A DNA stretch of 64,000 nucleotides from Rhizobium sp. RU20A. Its GTDB lineage: Bacteria > Pseudomonadota > Alphaproteobacteria > Rhizobiales > Rhizobiaceae. Every line of letters starts with the position of its first letter. Positions within the stretch are counted from its first letter, which is position 1. The notes under the pieces are model-generated. The model made no database searches, was not told where the DNA came from, and saw nothing but the letters and a program-made list of their open reading frames with translations. The position numbers and the translations under genes are program-made. Shown here in pieces: positions 10,247 through 19,027 of this stretch. The DNA lies in assembly GCF_900155885.1 (NCBI RefSeq), contig NZ_FTMB01000003.1, positions 186,001 to 250,000 of the forward strand, in the 5' to 3' direction.

Positions 10247-10412
10247 TTTGCTACTCCGTTTTTTTCTTGGGGGATGCGATTGACGAGATCGCCTCCAGCG
10301 TAAAGAACGGCCACGGCATGCCCTGCCGGACCGTTCGGACGGCGGCTTGTAACCGAAGCGCGTCCAAAGTGCAACGCTTGAATCGGGTCGCGATGCAAAG
10401 ATCGTCGCCAAA

Positions 10413-10444
10413 ACAAAAGCCGCCAGACATGTGGCGGCTTTTGT
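10413..10444. terminator. perfect 12-bp hairpin between infC and rpmI
   Basis: The inverted repeat ACAAAAGCCGCC (10413-10424) / GGCGGCTTTTGT (10433-10444) has an 8-base loop and a T-rich flank on each strand. For the minus-strand transcript it lies 56 bases after the infC stop and acts as a terminator or attenuator ahead of rpmI-rplT. The remaining 170 bases up to rpmI hold no gene. Confidence 0.85.
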
Positions 10445-10500
10445 GAAGCGCTGATGGGATTTGCCACGTCACCAGACCCGGCAGCGTCGGGCCGGCAGCC

Positions 10501-11037
10501 TTACTTCGGCGCCAGAACCATCATCATCTGGCGTCCTTCGAGCTTCGGCTCGGCTTCCACCTTGGCGACGCCAAGCGTATCTTCCTTCACCTGCAGCAGA
10601 AGCTTCAGGCCGAGTTCCTGGTGCGCCATTTCACGGCCACGGAACTTCAGCGTCACCTTGACCTTGTCACCCTCTTCGAAGAAGCGGTTCATCGCCTTCA
10701 TCTTCACCTCATAGTCATGGGTGTCGATATTCGGGCGCATCTTGATCTCCTTGATCTCGATGACCTTCTGCTTCTTGCGGGCTTCGGCGGCCTTCTTCTG
10801 GGTGGCGTATTTCAGCTTGCCCAGGTCCAGGATCTTGCAGACGGGCGGCTCGGCATTGGGCGAAATTTCAACCAGATCCAGACCGGCTTCTTCCGCCATG
10901 CGGAGCGCCTGATCGGTCGGCACATTGCCCTGGTTGTTGCCTTCGGCATCGATGAGCTGCACCCGGGGAACCCGGATTTCCTTGTTGGAACGGGGGCCGT
11001 CCCTGGTCGGGGCCTCCGATTTGAATGGTCTGCGAAT
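10501..11037 (-). CDS. infC: translation initiation factor IF-3, ATT start codon
   Basis: A 178-residue protein that binds the 30S subunit and checks start-codon pairing. The N-terminal domain ([19 protein letters not shown]) and C-terminal domain ([19 protein letters not shown]) are both present. The first ATG/GTG-type codon would cut off 25 residues of the conserved N-terminus. Reading upstream in frame gives [19 protein letters not shown] preceded by ATT at 11035-11037, with a GAGGAG site nine bases before it. An ATT start is the classic infC feature that lets IF-3 repress its own translation. Confidence 0.95.
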   Translation of the reverse strand: MRRPFKSEAPTRDGPRSNKEIRVPRVQLIDAEGNNQGNVPTDQALRMAEEAGLDLVEISPNAEPPVCKILDLGKLKYATQKKAAEARKKQKVIEIKEIKMRPNIDTHDYEVKMKAMNRFFEEGDKVKVTLKFRGREMAHQELGLKLLLQVKEDTLGVAKVEAEPKLEGRQMMMVLAPK

Positions 11038-11047
11038 GGTCGTTGTC

Positions 11048-11053
11048 TCCTCG
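11048..11053 (-). promoter_or_regulatory. ribosome binding site deciding the infC ATT start
   Basis: On the minus strand CTCGAGGAGACAACGACC precedes ATT. The GAGGAG core ends about nine bases before the codon, ideal spacing, and no comparable site precedes the downstream GTG at 10962. Confidence 0.75.
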
Positions 11054-11271
11054 AGCTGTTGCAGATCGTATCGTCGTTTTCATGTGCGGTGTGACTGGCA
11101 TTTACGCCTCGACGGAGGCGGAAACAACAGGCACGAAGCATATGTGGGATGGTCAGCGACTGAGTCCATAGCACAGGCCGCACGGAAAATCACCACCTGT
11201 CGTCAACCATCCGAATCGGTTTTACAGGTCTTGCGGACGAAAAGACGTCATCTGAACGGAAGGAACACTCC

Positions 11272-12072
11272 ATGAGCGACCATACGATGGCCAGCCGAAA
11301 CGAGAGTATCGCGGTCGGCACAGGTGAAAGCGTCCGAACCATTGCGGCCATCGTGCTTGAACCGGCCGCGCAGGGTGCCCCTTTCCTCGTCTGGCTGGGC
11401 GGCTATCGCTCCGACATGAGCGGGACCAAGGCAATCGAACTGGAGCGCTTTGCGCGCGAGACCGGTTGTGGGTGTCTGCGCTTCGACTATTCCGGCCATG
11501 GCCAATCCGGCGGGGAGTTTCGCGACGGGACCATTTCGCGCTGGCTCGAGGAAAGCCTTGCGGTTCTGGCCCTGACCGGGAAGGCGCCACTCGTGCTTGT
11601 CGGGTCATCCATGGGCGGCTGGATCGCGCTGCGTCTGATGCAGGCGTTGAAGGCGGCCGGCAGGGCACGGGACGTCATGGGCCTGGTGCTGATCGCGCCC
11701 GCGCCGGACTTCACCTCGGAACTGATAGAACCTGCGCTTTCGGACGCAGAGCGGGCTTCCCTTATCGAGCGCGGCTTCTTCGAGGAGCCGACGCCCTACG
11801 GCCCCGACCCGAACATCTTCACGGCTGCCCTGATCGAAGATGGTCGGAACAACCGCGTGCTGTCGGGCGTGATCGACACCGGCTGCCCCGTCCATATCCT
11901 TCAGGGAATGAAGGATCCCGATGTTCCCTACGCGCACGCGCTGCGCCTCGTCAGCCACCTGCCGGCCGACAACGTGGTCCTGACGCTGATCTCCGATGGC
12001 GATCACCGCCTATCGCGGCCGGAGGACATCGCCCGGATGCGGGCCGCGCTTGAGGGAATCACCCGCGCCTGA
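11272..12072 (+). CDS. alpha/beta hydrolase
   Basis: A 266-residue alpha/beta-hydrolase-fold protein without a signal peptide. The nucleophile elbow GSSMGG puts the serine at residue 113. The oxyanion strand carries WLGGYRSDMSG, and the C-terminal SDGDHRLS supplies the catalytic histidine near residue 246. The acid is probably the Asp in GMKDPDVP. Length and cap pattern suit an esterase or carboxylesterase of the BEM46/YqiA-like type; the substrate is unknown. The ATG follows GGAAGGAACACTCC. It is monocistronic and divergent from infC. Confidence 0.88.
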   Translation: MSDHTMASRNESIAVGTGESVRTIAAIVLEPAAQGAPFLVWLGGYRSDMSGTKAIELERFARETGCGCLRFDYSGHGQSGGEFRDGTISRWLEESLAVLALTGKAPLVLVGSSMGGWIALRLMQALKAAGRARDVMGLVLIAPAPDFTSELIEPALSDAERASLIERGFFEEPTPYGPDPNIFTAALIEDGRNNRVLSGVIDTGCPVHILQGMKDPDVPYAHALRLVSHLPADNVVLTLISDGDHRLSRPEDIARMRAALEGITRA

Positions 12073-12263
12073 CGCAATCGCTGCAATTTTAACCATACGT
12101 ACCAATCGCGAATTCCTTGGATTGACTTGCCGGGCGCCTGACGATTAACCTTTTGTTAACGATCAGAGCAGGGACGAGGCAGCGCGCCCGATCCCGCCGG
12201 CAGAGCCAGGGACAAAATGCGGGATGACAGGGGCATGAAGCCTCCGACCGCGGCGACAGGGGA

Positions 12264-12890
12264 ATGCGGATGAAGAAGGCTGCGGGGGTTTGGGGCGTTG
12301 CAGGTGCAATCTGCGCCCTGATGATGACGGCGTCGCACGCCATTCCGGCGCAGGCTGGCCCTTCCCTGTGGATGCAAACCGGCGCGATTACCTCGCAGCC
12401 GATCGGTCACTATGAATTCTGTCAGAAGTACAAGGACGAGTGCGAGGTCAAGTCGCGTTCGGTCATGCCTCCGAAGGTGACCGATCATGGCTGGGCCGTC
12501 ATTCGCGACGTCAACGCCACCGTCAACCGCACCATCACGCCGATGACCGATCAGGAACTCTACGGCAAGGACGAGGTCTGGGCCTATCCGACTACGGCAG
12601 GTGACTGCGAAGACATGGCGCTTCTGAAGCGCAAGATGCTGATGGAAAAGGGTTTTTCCGCCAGCGATCTCCTGATGACCGTCGTGCGCAAGCCGGACGG
12701 CGAAGGTCATGCCGTGCTGACAGTTCGCACCGCCCAGGGCGACTTCATCCTCGACAATCTCGAAGATCAGGTGAAGCTTTGGACCGACACGCCCTACCGC
12801 TTCCTGAAGCGCCAGGCCGCGTTCCACTCCGGCCGCTGGGTCACGATCGAGAATGGCGGCGAAGTCCTCGTCGGTTCGGTCGGCAAGTAA
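12264..12890 (+). CDS. bacterial transglutaminase-like cysteine proteinase (BTLCP, DUF920)
   Basis: A 208-residue secreted protein. A signal peptide covers about residues 1-31 (ending AIPAQAG). The transglutaminase-like triad is complete: Cys115 in AGDCEDMA, His149 in GEGHAVLTV and Asp164 in LDNL. The LapG relatives are periplasmic proteases that cut surface adhesins under control of the c-di-GMP receptor LapD. No LapD-like gene or large adhesin is near, so the target is open. A perfect hairpin terminator follows. Confidence 0.9.
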   Translation: MRMKKAAGVWGVAGAICALMMTASHAIPAQAGPSLWMQTGAITSQPIGHYEFCQKYKDECEVKSRSVMPPKVTDHGWAVIRDVNATVNRTITPMTDQELYGKDEVWAYPTTAGDCEDMALLKRKMLMEKGFSASDLLMTVVRKPDGEGHAVLTVRTAQGDFILDNLEDQVKLWTDTPYRFLKRQAAFHSGRWVTIENGGEVLVGSVGK

Positions 12891-12911
12891 GAGACATTCC
12901 GTTTGATTGTG

Positions 12912-12943
12912 ACAGGCGGCCAAGCGATTGGCCGCCTGTTTTC
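12912..12943 (+). terminator. rho-independent terminator after the BTLCP gene
   Basis: A perfect 12-bp stem ACAGGCGGCCAA / TTGGCCGCCTGT (12912-12923 and 12928-12939) with a GCGA tetraloop, then TTTTCG. It lies 20 bases after the stop. Confidence 0.9.
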
Positions 12944-12962
12944 GTTTGAGCGTCGCCTGTCG

Positions 12963-13943
12963 TCAGGCGTTGCCGATTAGGACGCCAGCGGCGAGAACCA
13001 GGCTGCCGCCGAGGACCACCTGGAATGCGGCACGCAGGAAAGGGGTTTCCATATAGCGGTTCTGGATGAAGGCGATGGCCCAGAGTTCGAAGAACACGAC
13101 AGCACAGGCCACCGCCGTCGCTGTCCAGAAATGCGGGATGAGGTAGGGCAAGGCGTGACCGAGGCCGCCGAGCGCCGTCATGATACCGGAGGCGAGACCG
13201 CGTTTCAGTGGTGAACCGCGGCCCGAAAGCTTGCCATCATCGTGTGCCGCTTCGGTGAAACCCATGGAAATGCCGGCGCCGACCGAGGCCGAGAGGCCGA
13301 CGAGGAAGGTCTGCCATGTATCTTGCGTCGCAAAAGCGGCTGCGAAGATCGGCGCGAGCGTGGAGACGGAGCCATCCATGAGCCCGGCAAGGCCCGGCTG
13401 GACATAGGTCAGGATGAACTGGCGGCGGGCACTGGCGTCTTCCTCGTCGCGAACGTCGTCCGGCAGGTTTTCTTCCTTCAGACGGCGGGCGATCGTTTCG
13501 TGGCCCTTTTCTGCCATGGCGAGATCGCCCAGCAGACGGCGGGTTGCTGCATCCTCACTGCGCTCGGCGGCCTCAAGGTAAAAGCGATGCGCGGCGTTTT
13601 CCATCGCCTCGGCTTCATCACGGGCCTTCTCGATGGGCATGTTGGCGACCAGCCAATCCGGCTTGCGGGGCGCGAATTCGCGCACATGCTCGCGGCGGAT
13701 CAGCGGGATACGCTCGCCAAACCGCTTCTGGAACTGCTCGATGAGAATGCGGCGGTGCTCGCTCTCCTCCTCGGCCATCTCCTCGAAAACCTTGGCGGAA
13801 GCCGGGTATTGGGCTCGCAGAGCATCGGCGTAGGAGAGATAGATGCGGCCATCATCCTCTTCGGAGGAAATGGCGAGCGCGAGCACTTCCTGCTCGCTCA
13901 GCGAGGCGAAGGAACGGCGCGTAGAGGACCGAAAAAGCTGCAT
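12963..13943 (-). CDS. mbfA: membrane-bound ferritin-like iron exporter MbfA
   Basis: A 326-residue two-domain protein. Residues about 8-155 form a rubrerythrin/erythrin-like ferritin domain with spaced Glu and Glu-x-x-His motifs (EEMAEEESEHRR, AMAEKGHE). Residues about 175-326 form a VIT1/CCC1-type membrane domain with hydrophobic helices. In Agrobacterium and Bradyrhizobium MbfA exports iron and protects against iron and peroxide stress, repressed by Irr when iron is low. I chose the second ATG (13943) because the first, at 13955, abuts the Irr box. The irr gene itself lies at 37258-37674. Confidence 0.92.
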   Translation of the reverse strand: MQLFRSSTRRSFASLSEQEVLALAISSEEDDGRIYLSYADALRAQYPASAKVFEEMAEEESEHRRILIEQFQKRFGERIPLIRREHVREFAPRKPDWLVANMPIEKARDEAEAMENAAHRFYLEAAERSEDAATRRLLGDLAMAEKGHETIARRLKEENLPDDVRDEEDASARRQFILTYVQPGLAGLMDGSVSTLAPIFAAAFATQDTWQTFLVGLSASVGAGISMGFTEAAHDDGKLSGRGSPLKRGLASGIMTALGGLGHALPYLIPHFWTATAVACAVVFFELWAIAFIQNRYMETPFLRAAFQVVLGGSLVLAAGVLIGNA

Positions 13944-13955
13944 GGCGACACCCAT

Positions 13956-13972
13956 TTTAGAATTATTCTAAA
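13956..13972. promoter_or_regulatory. Irr box (iron control element) of mbfA
   Basis: TTTAGAA-TTA-TTCTAAA is an exact palindrome with a 3-base centre and matches the rhizobial ICE motif bound by Irr. It lies 12 bases upstream of the mbfA start, inside the expected promoter, which fits repression under iron limitation. Confidence 0.88.
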
Positions 13973-14050
13973 AATAGGATCCTCCGCGTCGCTGTCAACA
14001 GGCTGAACGCGCAGCTGCCATGCAAAGAAAATGGACGCAGAAAAACAAAC

Positions 14051-14070
14051 GGGCGCCCCGAAGGACGCCC
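14051..14070 (-). terminator. rho-independent terminator after efp
   Basis: On the minus strand GGGCGTCC-TTCG-GGGCGCCC forms an 8-bp stem (one T-G pair) with a stable TTCG tetraloop, followed by CGTTTGTTTTT. It lies 28 bases after the efp stop. Confidence 0.85.
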
Positions 14071-14098
14071 GCCGTGTGTTTCAATCTGCGTGGACCGA

Positions 14099-14668
14099 TC
14101 AGTCCTTGGCGCGCTCGACATAGGACGTGTCTTCCGTCGCGATGACGACGCGGGTGCCGGCCTGGATATGCGGCGGCACGAGCGTGCGCAGACCGTTGGA
14201 GAGCATGGCGGGCTTGTAGGACGACGATGCCGTCTGGCCCTTGGTCGTCGGCTCGGTCTCGGTGATTTCGAGCGTGACGTGGCGCGGCAGTTCGATGGCG
14301 ATCGCGATGCCTTCGTGGATTGACAGGATGACGGCCATGCCTTCCTGGAGGAAAGCCTTGCCGTCGCCGATGTCTTCGGCGGACATGACGACCTGGTCGT
14401 AGCTTTCCGGGTTCATGAAGTGGAAGCCTTCGCCGTCTTCATAGAGGAAGGTGTGCTCGCGGTCTTCGACGAAGGCGCGCTCCACCTGTTCGGTGGTGCG
14501 GTAGCGCTCGGAAACCTTCACGCCGTCAGAGATGCGGCGCATGTCCACCTGCGTCACCGGCGTGCCTTTGCCCGGGTGAAAGTTCTGGGCGGTGAGCACG
14601 ACATAGAGCTTGCCGTCGACATCGAGCACGTTGCCCTTGCGCACGGAAGAAGCGATGACCTTGACCAT
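14099..14668 (-). CDS. efp: elongation factor P
   Basis: A 189-residue factor that relieves ribosome stalling at polyproline stretches. The N-terminal KOW-like domain carries NFHPGKGTP, whose Lys34 is the residue beta-lysylated by EpmA/EpmB. Two OB domains follow, ending with the conserved [16 protein letters not shown] region. A longer frame extends to 14845, but homology and the AAGGAC site fix the start at 14668. The modification genes epmA and epmB start divergently 161 bases away, and the lysine context agrees with the beta-lysine pathway. Confidence 0.98.
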   Translation of the reverse strand: MVKVIASSVRKGNVLDVDGKLYVVLTAQNFHPGKGTPVTQVDMRRISDGVKVSERYRTTEQVERAFVEDREHTFLYEDGEGFHFMNPESYDQVVMSAEDIGDGKAFLQEGMAVILSIHEGIAIAIELPRHVTLEITETEPTTKGQTASSSYKPAMLSNGLRTLVPPHIQAGTRVVIATEDTSYVERAKD

Positions 14669-14829
14669 GGAACGTCCTTGTAACAGAGGTAGGCGCAACA
14701 GCATCGGGCCGGCAGAGGGCCCGTCGTGGCGCGCGAAAACGGAATTTCGCGCCGCCGATACCGCAATTTCGCGCAAATAGCCAGCCTCATGGCGGCTGAC
14801 GGCGCAGATAGATCGGGAACGAAACCCTG

Positions 14830-15888
14830 ATGACACGAGCTTCACCCTGGTGGATGCCGCATGTGCATGACGACCGCCGCCCTTTCCTGACGATGCGCAA
14901 TCGTCTTCGCAGTGCCATCGCGCGCCATTTCGAAGCGCTGGATTTTCTCGAAGTCGACCCCTGCCTGCTGCAGATCTCGCCCGGCAACGAGGCGCATCTG
15001 CATGCCTTTGCCACAGAGGCGGTCGGCACCGACGGACGGCGCCAGCCGCTTTACCTCAATACCTCACCGGAATTTGCCTGCAAGAAGCTCCTGGCCGCCG
15101 GTGAAAGGCGGCTCTTTGCCTTCTCGCATGTCTTCCGCAACCGCGAGCGCGGGCCGCTGCACCATCCCGAATTCACCATGCTGGAATGGTATCGTACCGA
15201 AGAGAGCTACGAGACGCTAATGGTCGATGCCGCTCAACTGCTCGCCCTCGCCGCCGAGACATCGGGTCAGTCGAAACTTACGTTTTCCGGTCTCTCCGTC
15301 GATCCTTTTGCCGATCCCGAGCGCCTGTCCGTGGCGGACGCCTTCGAGCGCCATGCCGGCATCGACCTGCTGGCCACAGTTACCGCGGATGGCGAAACCG
15401 ATTGCGAGGGGCTTGCCGCCCAGATGCGTGCGAAGGGTTTGCGCGTGGCGGCCGATGATCGCTGGGCCGATCTGTACAGCCGCGTTCTGGTCGAGCGGAT
15501 CGAACCGCATCTCGGCATCGGCCGGGCCACCATTCTCGACCGCTACCCGGTCAGCGAGGCGGCGCTTGCCCGGCCCGCTGCCGATGATGCGCGCGTTGCG
15601 GAACGTTTTGAGTTCTACGCCTGCGGTGTCGAACTCGCCAATGCCTTCGGCGAACTGACCGACCCTGCCGAACAGCGTCGCCGCTTTGAACTGGAAATGG
15701 CAGAGAAGGCCCGCGTCTATGGCGAAACCTATCCGATCGACGAGGACTTTCTCTCAGCGCTGGCGCTGATGCCGGAAGCGAGCGGCATTGCGCTCGGCTT
15801 CGAGCGGCTCGTCATGCTGGCGACCGGGGCAAGCCGGATCGAACAGGTCATCTGGGCGCCGGTGGCGGAACAGGAGGGTGCGGCATGA
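14830..15888 (+). CDS. epmA: EF-P (R)-beta-lysine ligase (EpmA / GenX / PoxA)
   Basis: A 352-residue class II lysyl-tRNA synthetase paralogue without the N-terminal anticodon-binding domain. Motif 2 is in [20 protein letters not shown] and motif 3 in [12 protein letters not shown] near the C-terminus. The short length and missing OB domain set it apart from LysS. EpmA transfers (R)-beta-lysine to Lys34 of EF-P. Its stop overlaps the epmB start by four bases, so the two are coupled, and efp is divergent. Confidence 0.96.
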   Translation: MTRASPWWMPHVHDDRRPFLTMRNRLRSAIARHFEALDFLEVDPCLLQISPGNEAHLHAFATEAVGTDGRRQPLYLNTSPEFACKKLLAAGERRLFAFSHVFRNRERGPLHHPEFTMLEWYRTEESYETLMVDAAQLLALAAETSGQSKLTFSGLSVDPFADPERLSVADAFERHAGIDLLATVTADGETDCEGLAAQMRAKGLRVAADDRWADLYSRVLVERIEPHLGIGRATILDRYPVSEAALARPAADDARVAERFEFYACGVELANAFGELTDPAEQRRRFELEMAEKARVYGETYPIDEDFLSALALMPEASGIALGFERLVMLATGASRIEQVIWAPVAEQEGAA

Positions 15889-16949
15889 CCGGCGGCCGTG
15901 CAGTCCGCAGTGCCGACGACCTCATCGCCGCAGGTCTCGTACCACCCACGGAGCGCGCGAAGGTCGCGGCAGTCGGCGCGCGCTATGCCATTGGCCTGAC
16001 GCCGGCGATGCAGGCGCTGATCGATCCCACCGATCCCGACGATCCGATCGGCCGGCAGTTCCTGCCGGACCTGCGCGAACTTGAAACCACTCCTGAGGAG
16101 CGGAGCGACCCCATCGGGGACCTCGCCCACAGCCCGGTCGAAGGCATCGTGCATCGCTATCCCGACCGGGTTCTGTTGAAGGTCGTTCATGTCTGCCCCG
16201 TCTACTGCCGCTTCTGTTTCCGGCGCGAAATGGTGGGCCCCGAAGGTCTCGGGACGCTGGCAGGCGACGACATAGAGAAAGCCATAGCTTACATTTCCGA
16301 ACATCCGGAAATCTGGGAAGTCATCCTGACGGGTGGCGATCCGCTCGTGCTGTCGCCACGGCGCATGTCCACCGTGATGGAAAGATTGGCGACCATCGAC
16401 CACGTAAAGATCGTGCGCCTGCACAGCCGCGTGCCCGTGGTCGATCCTCATACGATCGATGCGGCCTTGGTTGCGGCGCTGAAAGCGAGCGGCAAGACGG
16501 TCTATCTGGCCATCCATGCCAACCACGTGCGGGAACTGACGCCGGAGGCCGAGCGTGCCATTGGCGCGCTTCTCGATGGGGGCATTGTGCTTGTCAGCCA
16601 GACCGTTCTGCTGCGCGGCGTCAATGACGATGCGGATGTGCTGGCGGCGCTGATGCGGCGTTTCGTGGAACTGCGCATCAAGCCCTATTATCTGCACCAC
16701 CCGGACCTCGCGCCCGGCACGGCGCACTTTCGCCTGTCACTGTCGGAAGGACGCGAGATCGTCGAAGGCCTGCGGCAACGCGTTTCCGGTCTGTGCGTAC
16801 CGACTTACGTATTGGACCTGCCGGGCGGCTACGGAAAGGTCCCGGCATCCTCAGCGGCGATCCGCGACTGCGGCGATGGGACCTACGAGATCCGGGATCG
16901 CAAGGGCGCTTTTCATAGCTATCCGCCGAGCGGCACGCCCGAGACCTGA
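15885..16949 (+). CDS. epmB: EF-P (R)-beta-lysine-forming lysine 2,3-aminomutase (EpmB)
   Basis: A 354-residue radical-SAM enzyme of the lysine 2,3-aminomutase family that supplies beta-lysine to EpmA. The 4Fe-4S cluster cysteines are Cys104, Cys108 and Cys111 (VCPVYCRFCFRRE). A PLP lysine is expected in the C-terminal part, which contains VPTYVLDLPGGYGKVP. Length fits the shorter EpmB type rather than clostridial KamA (about 415). The start overlaps epmA (ATGA). A strong hairpin begins at its stop codon. Confidence 0.95.
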   Translation: MTGGRAVRSADDLIAAGLVPPTERAKVAAVGARYAIGLTPAMQALIDPTDPDDPIGRQFLPDLRELETTPEERSDPIGDLAHSPVEGIVHRYPDRVLLKVVHVCPVYCRFCFRREMVGPEGLGTLAGDDIEKAIAYISEHPEIWEVILTGGDPLVLSPRRMSTVMERLATIDHVKIVRLHSRVPVVDPHTIDAALVAALKASGKTVYLAIHANHVRELTPEAERAIGALLDGGIVLVSQTVLLRGVNDDADVLAALMRRFVELRIKPYYLHHPDLAPGTAHFRLSLSEGREIVEGLRQRVSGLCVPTYVLDLPGGYGKVPASSAAIRDCGDGTYEIRDRKGAFHSYPPSGTPET

Positions 16950-16975
16950 AGCGGGGCCATGCACAGGCCCCGCTT
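16949..16975. terminator. bidirectional hairpin terminator between epmB and the OmpA-like gene
   Basis: A 10-bp stem AAGCGGGGCC / GGCCCCGCTT with a 7-base loop begins at the last base of the epmB stop. It sits between two convergent genes and can end both transcripts. Confidence 0.8.
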
Positions 16976-16991
16976 AAATGTTCGTTTACAC

Positions 16992-17654
16992 TTACTCTTG
17001 AATCGGCGCGATGGAGATTTCGACGCGGCGGTTCTGAGCGCGGCCCGCCTCTGTCGCATTGGAAGCGACGGGGCGATCCGGTCCGTAACCAACGGCTGAC
17101 ATTCTGCGCGTTTCGACGCCCTGCGAGGCCAGGAAATTCGCAACCGACGCGGCGCGGCGTTCCGAGAGCGCCTGATTGTAGCCGGGGCTGCCCGTGGAAT
17201 CGGTATGGCCGTCGACGTCGATCAGGGTCTTGTTGAACTTGCGCAAAACGATCGCGACCGAACTCAGCGTCGGATAGAAGGCCGGCATCACCTGGTCCTG
17301 ATCGGTCGGGAAAGTGATATTGGAGGGCATGTTGAGGATGATGCGATCGCCTGCGCGGGTGACCGATACGCCCGTGCCCTGCAACTGGGCGCGCAGTTCC
17401 GATTCCTGCTGGTCCATGTAGTTGCCGGCAAGGCCGCCACCGAGGGCGCCGATACCGGCGCCAATCAGCGCGGCATTGCGCCGCTCCTTGGCATCGCCGC
17501 CGATCAGCAAGCCAGCAGCCGCACCAAGACCGGCACCGATGAGTGCGCCGCCTGCGGTGTTCGAGGTCTTCTGCTCACCGGTATAGGGATCGGTGGTCGT
17601 GCAGCCGGCGAGATAGATGGCCGCCAGGCCGATGAGTGCGGTCTTCTTCAACAT
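16992..17654 (-). CDS. OmpA-family outer-membrane lipoprotein with glycine zipper
   Basis: A 220-residue lipoprotein. The signal peptide ends in the lipobox LAGC, so Cys18 is lipidated. Residues about 33-78 are a glycine-zipper segment (GGALIGAGLGAAAGLLIGG and repeat). The C-terminal OmpA/MotB domain (about 100-215) has the peptidoglycan-binding pattern VDGHTDSTGSPGYNQALSERRA and ends in NRRVEI. It probably anchors the outer membrane to peptidoglycan, like YiaD/Pal-type proteins. Confidence 0.93.
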   Translation of the reverse strand: MLKKTALIGLAAIYLAGCTTTDPYTGEQKTSNTAGGALIGAGLGAAAGLLIGGDAKERRNAALIGAGIGALGGGLAGNYMDQQESELRAQLQGTGVSVTRAGDRIILNMPSNITFPTDQDQVMPAFYPTLSSVAIVLRKFNKTLIDVDGHTDSTGSPGYNQALSERRAASVANFLASQGVETRRMSAVGYGPDRPVASNATEAGRAQNRRVEISIAPIQE

Positions 17655-17722
17655 CAGTCAGTGTCCCCCTGGGTTCCGAATGGCCCTATGATCATGGATT
17701 GCGGCGGTAAGATGAAGAGCGG

Positions 17723-18472
17723 TCAAGCCGTGATGGACAGCGATTCCACAGATGTGTGGCCGACCCTTCGCGATGCCGGGATGGTCGCGACCCAGGCACG
17801 TGCGAGCGCAAGGCCGGCACGGTCGGCATCGGCTGCATGGGCGCGCACCTCGTTTTCATAGTGGTCGAGCCAGTCCGGCGCCTTTGCAGCAATCGCAGCC
17901 CTGAAGCGGGCGCGCCAGCCTTCGACGACCTCAAGCCCCGCTTCGAAATGAAACTGCATGCCATAGGCGGCACGGCCGATGCGGAATGCCTGGTTGGCAA
18001 TGCCGCCGGTGGCGAGATGGACCGCGCCGTCCGGCAGCGTGAAACTGTCGTCGTGCCACTCGAAGATACGAAAACAGTCACCGGCCGCGGACAAGACGGG
18101 ATCGTCCTTGCCGGCCGGCAAGAGGCGGATTGGGCACCAGCCGAACTCCCGGTGGCCGCCGAGCAGATTCGCGCCACCATAGGCCCGTGCCAGCAACTGG
18201 CTGCCAAGGCAGATGCCGAGAACCGGTTTATCCGCATCGGCAAAGGTTCGGATGAGGTCGACAAGAACCGGCAGATGGGGATAGGCGGCATCATCAAGGG
18301 CGGACTGCTCGCCGCCCATCACGGCAAGCGCATCATAGGCCTCATGGGTCTGCGGCAACGCTTCGCCGAGATGGGGGCGACTGAGTTCGATGGTGGCGCC
18401 CGCCTCGGTCAAGGCCTGGCCGAGCAGGCCGAGATCGGTTGCCGGATAGTTTTCCACCACGAGGATGCGCAT
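17723..18472 (-). CDS. class I glutamine amidotransferase
   Basis: A 249-residue stand-alone class I glutaminase-type domain. The nucleophile Cys88 is in KPVLGICLGSQLL and the His-Glu pair in YGMQFHFEAG, completing the triad. No synthetase domain is attached and no partner gene is adjacent. Stand-alone proteins of this type include GMP-synthase-like amidotransferases and gamma-glutamyl hydrolases such as PuuD; sequence alone does not decide. It appears monocistronic. Confidence 0.9.
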   Translation of the reverse strand: MRILVVENYPATDLGLLGQALTEAGATIELSRPHLGEALPQTHEAYDALAVMGGEQSALDDAAYPHLPVLVDLIRTFADADKPVLGICLGSQLLARAYGGANLLGGHREFGWCPIRLLPAGKDDPVLSAAGDCFRIFEWHDDSFTLPDGAVHLATGGIANQAFRIGRAAYGMQFHFEAGLEVVEGWRARFRAAIAAKAPDWLDHYENEVRAHAADADRAGLALARAWVATIPASRRVGHTSVESLSITA

Positions 18473-18571
18473 GCCGCCACCGTTCTCCGATTTGACACTC
18501 GGCGGACTTGATCATGCGCGCTCGCCGCAGGCAAGGGCCTGTCGTCTTGCGAGCGCGCCACGTTCTTCTGC

Positions 18572-19027
18572 TCAGAACTGCCGATTGAGCCGCCGGTCGA
18601 TGCCATAGGCCGTTGTGCCTCGCACTGCGAAGAACAGCAGGATCATCATCCACAGCAGCGATTTTTCCATGCCTGTCAGGCCCTCATCCATCACCATGCC
18701 GTGGAAATAGGCTGTCACGGCAAGAACGATGGCCCCGGCGAACGCGGCGGGCCGTGTGAAAAGCCCCAAAGCAATCAGGATGCCGCCGAAGAATTCCGTG
18801 ACCGCCAACAGCGGTGACCAGAACTCGCCGGGGTGGAACCCTAGGCCTTCCACCATCGCCACCATCGCAAAGGGATCGACAATCTTGCCGGTACCGTGAA
18901 CGACGAGCAGGAGACCTGCGAGAACGCGCAGCATCGCCTCGGCCATGGGTGTCAGACGGGCGTACAATGGTCCGAGAACCGGGACGAACATGCCATTGTG
19001 TTGGCGTGATTGGCGAGTGGTATCCAT
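18572..19027 (-). CDS. DoxX family membrane protein
   Basis: A 151-residue inner-membrane protein with four predicted helices after a short soluble N-terminus. The DoxX signature appears in RVLAGLLLVVHGTGKI and TEFFGGILIALGLFTRPAA. The start at 19027 is preceded by AAAGGAA at good spacing; a longer frame to 19138 lacks such a site. DoxX-like proteins are linked to quinone/thiosulfate or redox-stress functions, but the role here is not defined. Confidence 0.9.
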   Translation of the reverse strand: MDTTRQSRQHNGMFVPVLGPLYARLTPMAEAMLRVLAGLLLVVHGTGKIVDPFAMVAMVEGLGFHPGEFWSPLLAVTEFFGGILIALGLFTRPAAFAGAIVLAVTAYFHGMVMDEGLTGMEKSLLWMMILLFFAVRGTTAYGIDRRLNRQF

